This document shows, piece by piece, positions 12,201-23,600 of a stretch of 64,000 bases of DNA (position 1 is the stretch's first letter; each line of letters begins with the position of its first letter). Source of the DNA: Hippopus hippopus (Eukaryota; Mollusca; Bivalvia; Cardiida; Cardiidae); contig OX328108.1 of NCBI GenBank assembly GCA_946811185.2, forward strand, positions 2,875,501 through 2,939,500. The letters run 5' to 3'. The notes under the pieces are model-generated. The model searched no databases. It worked only from the letters and a program-made list of their open reading frames with translations, and had not been told where the DNA came from. Made by a program: the position numbers and the translations under genes.

Positions 12201-15200
12201 GCTGGTAACCAGTATTTTGTCCTTTTCCCACAAAATATTTCCAATTCTTTCACAGCCAAATCTCATGATTCTTACCACATTTAATTTGTCGTCTGCAAAT
12301 GCTCTGGACGACTCCAATTTGCTTTCGTTTGGTACAGAGTTGATCTCGATGTGGTTTAGACGTGAAAACTTTGAAGAGAGAGAGAGAGACAGAGAGAGAC
12401 AGAGAGATAGAGAGAGAGTGGGGGACAATAAGCCAGACAGACAGATAGACAGAAAGACGTAAAACGAAAGAAAGAAAGAATGCTTGTGTTAAAATCGGCT
12501 TATATTGAGCAAAGAAAAACAAAGTGCTGCATAAGTTGTTTGTGTTTTCATTTCAGTCTGCCGAACATGTATCACACGTTACCTGGACACGAGCAAGTAC
12601 TGCCCCGTTTGTGACGTAATGGTCCATAAGACACGCCCCCTTGAATACATCAGGTGAGATGGATTGTACTTTTCATTGTGTGACAGGTGAAAAATGACAG
12701 CTTATTTGCATAATTAATAGCGACTGTCTGTGTTGGATAGATGTCGCTGTTGGATATCGCCCTGTGTCTACCGTGTAGGTCAATAAACCGGCCTAGTGGT
12801 CCTCCTAAGGTTAAAGCCCAAATAGCAGCCAAAAGTAAACAAATGGGTGTAAAAATGCATTTTAATTTAAATCATACCTTTCTAGAAGTATGGGAATTAT
12901 TGTGAAGATGATAATCTGTTACTGTGTGGTCGGTCCAAGTGTTAGTCGATGGCAGAAAAATGAATTTCAAAACCAGGTAAAAACCTAACAAAAAAGAAAG
13001 TGACCTGGCTACTTTCTGCCTACTTTTAAGATTATTTTTCTTTCGCCAGCGAATAACACTTGGGCCTACCGTACAAAAATAGATTAACATCTTCGCAATA
13101 ACTTTCATTCTTTAAAATTGTACGATTTAAATTTAAATGCATTCTAATACCCTCATTGTTTATTTTCGACTGCAATTGGGGATTTAATGCTAAGCTCTTT
13201 ACCAAACAAAACAAATTTTTAGACTTGTCCGAATTGAAAACAGTTGAGCCTTACACTCCGTGATACATTATACCAAGGAAGTCGTCACATAAAGTATGGA
13301 TCACTGAAGTCCATTTTAACCAACAGTCAACTGAATCCAGAGGTAGTATTGTTCTTTGACATGCAGAAAATTTATAAATAGCAAAAAGTATGGACCCATG
13401 TCAGCCTGCGCGGACTGCGCAGGCTGACATGGGTCCATACTTTTTGCAGATGCATTAAACCCCCTTTTCACAGAGCATTGCTCATTTAGTTCTGGTCTGC
13501 AAAAGTTTTAGAACTGGAGAAGTTAAGAATTTTGTCAACTGGTAAAAAATAAACAAACATTAGACCTGTGTGCATTTACCCTTGTCTTGGTAAACTTACA
13601 TTGTTGATCATTGCAGAAATGGATTAAAATTTAAATGAGCGAAAGTTTACTATATTTGATATGTATTTTTCAGATCAGACAAAACCTTGCAAGATCTTGT
13701 ATACAAACTTGTTCCTGGTCTTTATAAAAGTAAGTGTATTCTTATCTGTACCGGACAGAGCTACTCTTATTTTCAGAGTAAAGCAGCCATTACGAATTTT
13801 CTTATCTTACACACGTTTTAGACACGAAAATAGTGCCGTATTTAGTCAAAGCTGTGTAATTATACATCTCCTTTCTAAAACAGTTCTGACCCAGAATTTG
13901 CCGTGCAATTAATCCGTAGGCTGCTAAGCGCTACTCAAGGAACTTTTGCGGACAGTGTAAATCAAGATCAGACTGCACAGAACGTGCAGTCTGATCTTGA
14001 TCTACACTGTCCCATATGGAAGTATTTTTCTTAAAATACTACATTTGAAATAGCAAAATTTAGGGTTTTGCTGTCGACTTTAAAGTTTCATTTCACATAT
14101 TTAGCAGGTAATGGGTTAACTGTCAAAACTGATGATCGTGACAAAGCTGCGAATTTTATCATCTTTAGATTCAAAATAAAATCATTATAATGCAAGTTGC
14201 TTTGTAACTACACGTATTTTTTGTCCGTGATATACACATCTGTCATAGTAAGGCGACCAAACCATTTATTCTTGTTATCCAGGAGTTAATTTACATCGAG
14301 TTTCTTGTAATTGATATAGCTCAATTTCCAAGCCAAGAGCTGCTTTCCCACATAAGCATCGTCGAAACAATATTCAGCGGTGAGAAGGGAATGAATCCTG
14401 TCGCAATTATTATCATCATTTTCTTCCCGTTAAAAGAGAAACGTCGTCTTTTGAGCCACGTTGAAGTTTATAATCTGCAAATGCTCTCCAACTGGATGGT
14501 AAAATAGACATGAACCAAACAATTTTCTAACGTTACTGGTATATTGTTACACCATCATCGTACAAATAGACGACTTTCTGACACTAAGATGGCTTTATTC
14601 GTACACAACGGGAAAGGTAGCCCTATCATTTTTTCCTTTTATATATTCGGACGTTACTTTATCAAAAATAAGGTAATGATGACGGCAACGATAAACCGTT
14701 TCGCCACAGATCTGTATGGACTGTGAAAGAAGATTCGGAGTGATTAAAAGATTACTACAGTCTAGACCCAGGCTACGGGAAAAGCAGCAGTCACTTGCTA
14801 CAAATTGGTTTCAGAAAACAAATGGTGCATACAAACACATTTTTGTTAGTTGTTTACCATACAACAAAATTCTAAACTTGTCCAAGTTGCAGACAACAAC
14901 ATAATTGTGCTTCAAGTAATGGTATTTGTCTTTGAAATAGTAGAAAACATTGTGGGAAAAGGAGAAAATGCTGGTAACCAGCATTTTCTTCTTTTCCCAC
15001 AATGTTTTAAAAAGCTTTTTTTTCCCCTCGGGCCATTAAAACATTTGGTTGATTGATTGATTTATGGTGTTTAATGCCATTTTCAACATTATTTCAGTTA
15101 CATCGCGGCGGCCAGTGCACCAATCAATGCCTTCCTGGAGTTCCTTTTACTAGTACTCCGCACAATATTCTTTCCAAGCCACTGGCTGCTTTCCCACATA

Positions 15201-18200
15201 ACCATCGTCGAAACAATGGTCAGCGGTGCGAGAAAGGAATGAATCCTGTTGCAATGACTCTCATCAGTCCTCGGAAAGAAATAAGCCGAGCCGGGGATCG
15301 AACCAGCGACCCCCTGTTCTCAAGTCCTGTACGCTACCGGGGCTCGGCTAAAACATTTCGTAAAAAGGTTGATATATTTATGCTTACAACTAATCTATCT
15401 TGTAGGTGAAATGAAAAGAAGGCGGGAGTATTACGCATTACACGACAACTCGGGAGGTATGTACATATATCGTTTAACCCTCTGTACCACACAGTCCCGA
15501 GTTTTAACGGCCCTGACAGAGGAAGTTTCTGAAAACACTGTGGGAAAAAAGGAGAAAGTGCTTGTAACCAGCATTTTCTCCTTTTCTCACAATGTTTTCA
15601 TTTTCCATTCAGCTGCGTTTTTCTTTTTTTTTTTGTCTATCGATGCTTTTATCTAAGCTTTTGTCGTTCGGTAAAAAGTTAACAGAGTTTTAGTTGGTGT
15701 CAAAAGCCCAAATTCTGGAGGCAGGCTTTGCCGGAACAAATATTACGAAATAGCGGACAGTGTAGATCCAAGATCTGACTGCTCGTACACGCAAAGCCGA
15801 CCATACCCGTGGTGCAAACGGTAGAGTACAGGACGTGAAAACATAGGGTCGCTGGTTCGATCCCCGGCTTGGCCAGTTTCTTTCCAAGGATTGATAATAG
15901 TCATTGTGACAGGATTCATGCCTCTCTCACCGCTGGCCATTGCTTCGGTGATAGTTGATAGTGATAGATGTGGAAAAGCAGCCAGTGGCTTGCAGAGAAT
16001 ATTGTGCAAAGTACTGTTAAAAGAAATTCCATGAAAGCATGGATAGCGCACTGGCCTCCGCGATACAAGTAAAATAATGTTGAAAATGGTTTCAAACACC
16101 ATACAATCAACTAATCGTTCATGCTAAAGGCAACTAACGTTAATAAGATGTGCTCACCGTTTGAAGAGTTCACATGGAAGTTAGGTCGTTTCGCCCACTT
16201 TCATTGGAGAGGTCATCAGACCTCTCCAACAGTGGTGAGTTTAAAAGGCAGACTGTCTCAGAAATTGCTGTCTAAATCCATTTTCTTTGCGAAATTATTC
16301 TGATACACAGTCTGTTTCGTCATAGTTTTATAAATAAACCGAAATCAAAAAACTGAAATAGGAAATAGACGTGGTTTGTTTTTATTTCACGGATTTCAAA
16401 AGAGATTTGTTCTGTTGATTTGATTGCAAACGTCCTCGCTCATAAATGTATTTTTTTTTTTTATTAAGCTGAATAATCTAAGCAAAAGGAAAAAAAAAGA
16501 ATTTCGTTAAAAAGGAGAAAGAACACCGCGGGAAAAGATCACGCGACTTGGAAACGCGGGAAGAAGGTCACGTGACTGCCATGTACTGCATGAGAGGTTT
16601 CTACGCTGCGGCTTTTTTTCTCTCCTCATTCACTGAATGTCCAACTTGTTTGTTTACATGTACCAAAATATATTGAAATTAATAGCCAATAAACTATTTG
16701 TAAACATTGATGCTGACCTCTCCTGGCTTCTTTTTTAAAGAAGCCAACTTGTATTCGGCTTAGTTTGTTTTGCTTCAGGTATTTTCTGAGTCTCTGCTTC
16801 GTGTTCGCCCGAGGTCTTTTTCCCTATTGTACTTTTCGTCCACCATTTCCACCGCTCTTTCGTATTATTTTTTTCTATGGCAAGGAAAATTCCTTCTTTC
16901 GGAGGTCTGTGGCTCTCTTTCATTATACTTGTTCTTAACATCTTAAGGCGCCTTTTGACATCTATAGTTGTCTTTGCGGACAGTGTAGATCAAGATCAGA
17001 CTGCACAACACCATTGATATGATAGAAAGCCAGTTATTTTTTATCAATTTTGAAATTGTCATCTGTAGATGCTCTCCATTTGGAAGGGTAAAAAATTGTC
17101 GGTTGGTACCGAATTAACCCTGAGAGTGCCAAATAATCGCAGCAGATATTTAAAGCTTGGCTTTTTTCAAAGAAAACGACGAGTTATTGCCATAGCCCTG
17201 ACGTCATCTGCGTTGTTGCGCGAAAACTGACATTTTGTAGTATCTCTGTTATTACTTAAGATATTTACTTCAAACTTATGTAAGTTGTTAACTATCAAAA
17301 GGGGAACTGATGAACAGGGGCGGCCCTTTTTCGACATAAATTTTTCAGTGAAAATCAAGCACATGCAGTCGAGCGTTTTCCCACAATGTTTTCAAAAGGC
17401 TGGTAAATAGTTAAAACTTTTTATCTTACTACAGTTCCCCAACCACCGAGCGAGGACAGAGGTACAGAGTTTCACGACCGGATTATATACACAGAGGACG
17501 AGAAGATCAGTCTGTCATTGGAACTTTGCGCCGAGTAAGTGAACATTGCTTCAAAATCTACCTCCATGTATCTTTTAGAATTCGTTACAGTCTAAAATGT
17601 GGTCGAAGATTTTGAAAGTAATTTTTTCAAGAATGAAAAATTCAACAAAAAAGTCAGCTAAAAGTTTTGATAATAAGTAGTGGTCCCCGTAAATACAAAC
17701 TTAAAGGCCCAGTAGCGGCCAAAAGGAAAAAAATGTAGGTGCTAAAATGAGTTTGAATATAAATCATACCATTTAAAAGTATGGAAATTAATGTGAAGAT
17801 GACAGGCTGTTATTGTACGGTCGGTCCCAGTGTTAGTCACCAGTAGAAAAGAATACTAAAACTAGGTCAAAAGACAAAAATAAATTTCCATAGTTTTTAA
17901 TGTGTTGATTTTGTATTTACAGAGGTATTCCATTCAAAACGCCATCTTCCATACATGGACATGATGGACCAGAGAATATAAAGGTGGGTGAAATCATTTC
18001 GAGTCGGAAACAAAACTTTTATTGAAGATATTTTTTCTCAATAGATTTTCAAAATCCAAGAAAGGCAGTTTAATCCTATCTTAATTCCGATTGCGATATT
18101 TTTTATTCGATTATTTGGACCTCTGGCCTATGTACAGTTACATACTTTTTCATATAATGAGTGACGTTTTTTGTAACAAGTATAACTGTAGCTTAGTTTA

Positions 18201-20629
18201 CTTTTTGTTGGTGTTGTTGTTCATTGTCCCAATATATAGGTGAACAAAATTCAACTTGCCCACCCACCACTGTCTTAACAGTTATCGGCTAGACTTGATA
18301 ACAGAGTAAAGTTATGTCAGTACTGGTGTGAGAAACCCAGGAAACAGATTGGTAGGTGCACTGACTGCCGTAATATGACCTAAGCTGTTCATATGGCGTA
18401 AAACTCCAAATCAAACCAATTTTCTGTTCACTCATAAAACAATGCTACACATATGGATAGAATGTATAGTGGTGGAGGTTTGCTGGTATTATGCCAGGTT
18501 TGTCTTTTTATTCAGATCAGCGATGTTCGATACCTGTCGTGTCCGGCTGCCTTTTCCGTTGGAAACCTGAAGAAGTTTATCCGAATGAAATTTGATCTGA
18601 AGCTGAAATACGAGGTAAGATTTAACCTTTATCACACAATCCCGACTCTTTACGGCCCTGAGAAAGAAAGCTTTTGAAAACATTGTGGGAAAAGGAGAAA
18701 ATGCTGGTAACCAGCATTTTCTCCTTTTCCCACAATGTTTTCTACCATTTCCCAGAAAGTAAGTTTCAATTTTTGAGTCACTGTTATTTTATCGTGTGCA
18801 GATGCTTTAAATTTGGACTTGTCTAAAATTTTGTCGTTTGATAAATAGTTTAAGTTAAAGCTAAACCATTACCAAAAGACGGACATCGTGTTTGTTGCAT
18901 TATGATTAAAGCTGTATTGGGGTTTAAAAAAACAAACCGGTAATTTCCGGCATTCTCCGTCTATCAATCTCGGGATATTTCGTATATGATCGTCAGGGCC
19001 GACTTCTGTGTGTATAATGCACATGTCGGCGGTAAATTTAGATCGGTTAAATCTGACGGCCGGTGTAATGCAGAGAAATGACCCTCCCCTACAAAATGAC
19101 CCATCATTCACTACGTAGAGGAATGACCCGGGTCATTATTCTACGTAGAGAAATGACCCCAGACCGTAGAGAAAGGACCCCCTTCTAGCTGTAGTAGAAT
19201 GACCCCCTCATGAAAAGAAAGGACCCCCGTAGAGAAATGACCCCCCCCCTTTTTTCCCCTGTAACATTGTTGTTGCTGCTGATGCTGATACTACTACTAC
19301 TACCATTACTACTACTACTGCTACTACTACTCGTACTTCTACTACCCCCTTTTTGCCTTAACATTGTTATTGCTGCTGATGCTGCTGATGTTTCTACTAC
19401 TACCACTACTACTTCTACTACTACAGGTGCTGCTGCTGCTACTACTACTTCTACTACTACTACTACTTCTACTACTACTATACTACAGCTAGAGGGGGGT
19501 CCTTTTTCTACGGTCTGGGGTCATTTCTCTACGTAGAATAATGACCCGGGTCATTCCTCTACGTAGTGAAATGACCCATGGGTCATTTTGTAGGGGAGGG
19601 TCATTTCTCTGCATTACACCGGCTGCACCTGGACCGAAACTTTTTGCTATTCATAAGTCAATTTTCTGCATGTCGAAGGACCAGTTTACCTAATGATTTA
19701 GGCGGTTGTTAGACAGAATGGACTTTATAGATCCATGATTATGTGAGGACTTGCTTGGTATCATGCATCTCGGGAGATACATTAAGCCCCCTTTTGCCAG
19801 AGTATGGCTCTCATGTAACTGTGAAGTTCGTTTAACCTTATGGTCCTTAGCATATGCATAATGTATGATTTAGACAAAGACTTTTTGATCTGAACTTCTC
19901 CATTAATCTTTAGGCTGCTAAGCGCGACTTACTAACCTTTTGTGGACACTGTAGATCAAGATCAGACTGCACAAAACGTGCAGTCAGATCTTTGATCGAC
20001 ACTGTCCGATAAGGAGATATTTTTCCCCAAAACACAAGTTTTAAATAACGTTATTCGGGTGTTTACTCTCGGCTTGAAAGTTTTATCTAACTAATTCAGC
20101 AGGTTAAGGGTTAATATCAAACTATAAAAGTAGCAGCAAAAAAGGCTTATCAGTCGAGCGCTTTATCTCTGATAGCTACATTAACCCTTACCCTGCGAAA
20201 TAAATAAAGTGAAACTTTTAAGCCGAAAGTAAAAGCCAAAATTTTGCTATATTCACTGATATTTTTTGTGGGAAAATTCGTTCCTATCGGGCAGTGTAGA
20301 TCAAGGATCAGACTGCACTTTCTGTGCAGTCTGATCTTGATCTACACTGTCCGCAAAAGGTCAATGAGTCGCGCTTGGCAGCCTAGGGGTTAAAAACTAT
20401 TGCGCAACAGATGTGTGCATATTTCATCACAGATGCTACTTTGAAGTTGTATTCAAGTATAACAGCTTTTTCCCTTTTCTGTGATCTTTTATATGTTTCT
20501 AAATTATTTTTCCGCCCTATCTTTTTTTCATTCTAGCTCATTTTCTCTCTCTATCTGTCCCGAACCTTCCTTCCCTTTCTTTCTTTCTCTCTTTGCTTTC
20601 TTTCTTTCTTTGCTTTCTATCTTTTTTTG

Positions 20630-20660
<31 letters not shown>

Positions 20661-23600
20661 GCTTTCTTTCTTTCTTTGCTTGCTTGCTTCCTTCCTTCTT
20701 TCTTTCTTTCTTTCTTCTTCCTTCCTCCCTTCATTCATTCCTTCCTTCATTAATTCCTTCATTCTCTCTCTCTCTCTCTTTTTCTGTCCCTCTGTGTCCC
20801 TCTCTTTCTTTGTTATCTTATATGACCATGGTCGAAACTTTTTTCTTTGTGCAAATTTTCTTCATATTATAGGACTATTAGAACCCAGTAAATACATGGA
20901 TATGTGAGCAATCGCCGTCATATAACTGAAAAAGTTTGAAAGCGATGTAAAACACCAATCAAACAATCAATCAGTCAATCTTCTATTACTCTACAATTTC
21001 CTTTTTCCCCACAGATTGATGTATTTCACACAGCAGAACCGCTACCAGACTATTACACATTAATGGACATTGCTTATATCTACACATGGACACGGGTAGG
21101 TGTTTGTTTAATTTGCGTTTATACAGTGTTTTCTATAGAGATAAATCTCACAATTTGAGCAATTTTAGACTGATCTAAATTGAGAGCATTTGCAAACGAC
21201 AAATTAAATATTGCTGAAATAGTCAGAATTGTCTGTGATAGCATCGAAAACATTGTTGGAAAAGAAGAAGGTACTGGTTACCAATAATCACATGACAATA
21301 TTTCAAAAATTATAGATCTTAATATGTAAAACCATCTATGATGCACCCGCGGTAATATCCGTAGAACCCCTACACTTCTATAAAATACGTACAAAATTTA
21401 CCTCTAAAATGACGTCACACCATTGTGATATCAAACGTGTATAACATAAGAAAATTCGTGCTGGGTATATTACACTGTAAACAATAGAGGTTATGTGATA
21501 ATGGATGGTTTTCTCATTTCATTGGTCAGATACGTTTTTTCAGTAGTAAATATAACGAGTCAAACTTCCCGAGCGTCTAGATATATCCTTGTTGCTAAAA
21601 ATAGACACTAGGTACAGCAAATAAGGCTGAACGATAGGTTTAACTCTCTACCAATAGACATAAAATTTTTGCAATCGTCCAAATGCAAAACAAAAGCAGA
21701 CGACAATTTAACTGCTGCTGGAATTGTTTTTTGGCTGCGAAAGTTTACCATACTTTTAACGACATTTTTCTTCCAATCATATTTTTGTGGTAGGTCGATG
21801 ATAATTAGCCATATACCAAATGACAAAATTAAGCATTTGTCTAAATTGAAAGCATTTGCAGACTACAAATTAAATATGGCTCGTATGGTGGGATTTGTCT
21901 CTAAAAGGGTAGAAGACATTGTTGGAAAAGGAGAAAAGGCTGGTTACCAGCATTTTCTCATTTTCCCATAACGTTTTTAAAGCGCCTCTTTCTCACAGTC
22001 CTTAAAACTCGGGATCGTGTGGTAAAGAATTGATTCCTTTCTTCTTTCAGAGAGCTCCACTCCGATTGTATTACACGGTCTTCGAATGTAAAATTCCGAG
22101 AAAAATTCCAGAACTAATTTGTGTGGAGAAAGACTCACCAGAAAAGATTTTAGTCGTTGAACAAAAACTCTTGAATGGCCAGGACAAGCCTAAGAAAAAA
22201 AGAAAACAATACAGGAAAAGAAAACTGCCCGATGGCCCAGATGACGTTGTGCCTGATTTTGAAGCTGAGACAACTGTGGGTGCTAAATCTAGCGCTAATG
22301 AAAGACGTAAAGAAATTGCTGGGAGAAAGAAACAAAAGAGAATGTTGGTTGCCTCTGTAGACAGTTCTGTTATGGAAGCAATGTCTGAGTCAGAAGAGCA
22401 GCTTGCTAAACTAACACTTAATTGTTCCAATGAGTTTGGTGCTATTTCTGTTGACACAGGCGGTGATAGTTCTTCACAATCAGACTTGAACGAACTTGTG
22501 AACAAACATGATGAAGGTGGAATTCAAACTGCAGAAAAAGACTTCAGTAATATGTTTCACGATGACAACAGTGAGAAAACTGTGGTGTATAGTAATACTG
22601 ACACTAAATCCACACCCCAGATCAGCCCTGGCTCTATATCCATATCATTGTTTCAGCCATTAAATGTCGCAGAATCTGAAAACGTAACCCCCAAAACAAA
22701 TCGTGACACAGTGTTTGATTTTCAAGAAAACGGTGAAACGGGAAAAGGGACCCGGCCAAAGGGGCGTGGTGGTCCAGGGAGAAAGAAAAAGAGTGAGGTT
22801 GCTGAAAAGAAAGCTGGGCGTGTTAATGTAAATGATATGCAAACAGGTAATTTAGTAATATCAGGTAAGCACCCAGGTATGGAACAGTTGCCAGAGAAAA
22901 AGAAGCGAGGACGAAAGAAAAAAAGTGAAACAATGAGTAACAGTGAAACAGTTAGTAAAAGTGTAGGTGAAACTGAAAACAAAAGTAATGCGAAAAATAC
23001 AGGCAAAGTGAACAGTGAAACAGGGGAAAGAGTGAAACGAAAATATGTACGGAAAGCTACAAAGACTGAACAATCAGGAAACACAACACAAACACCAAAG
23101 AAAGGAAGAAAACCAAAACAAGAGGAAACCAAAGTGGAACCAAAAATTTGTAAAGCAGATAAAAAGGGTGAAAGTGTTGACGAAGTAAATACTATTGAAA
23201 AGACCAAGCAAAACGATACTGAAGACTCTGTAAACATCGGACCGAAGTATAAAGAAAACAAACATGATGGTGTAAGTGATAAGGGCAGCAAAGAGTGTAA
23301 TTCCAAAGTAAGTCAGCCTGATGAAGCTAAAGCTAAGGTTGGAGACAATCTAGAGATATGTCAAGTGGCTTCACCATCCACGCCACTGTATGGGCAAACA
23401 CCCAAAGTGACTGAATCTAATCAGGGGTTGCCTGTGTCCCCAAACCCGGAATGTGCTGCCAATAGCGTTCTTGACGTGAACGAAGGTTATGGGAAATTGT
23501 TTAATACAATCAGTGAACCGTGTAGTAAAGATATTGATGAAAGTATTAATAATGATGGAGCCCCAAAATGTGTGAATGAAAACACTGTGTTTCCGGCTGT

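Noticed and set aside
12126..12522. Overlapping frames around 12126-12522 on both strands
   Set aside because: Made from a family-A palindrome plus a (GA)n microsatellite; intronic in PCGF.
15796..15870. tRNA gene candidates at SINE heads (15796, 28561, 30340, 33299, 36180, 37353)
   Set aside because: A and B boxes are present, but each is followed by the same SINE body and tail and the cloverleaf is imperfect; they are SINE promoters, not tRNA genes.
20528..20907. Several overlapping open frames on both strands (Phe/Leu/Ser-rich and Lys/Glu/Arg-rich)
   Set aside because: They are translations of the (TTTC)n microsatellite, which lacks stops in several frames; no conserved sequence.
22071..23306. 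Long minus-strand open frames inside the PCGF last exon (194 and 144 codons)
   Set aside because: Antisense shadows of a Lys/Glu-rich coding exon; hydrophobic low-complexity products with no domain.
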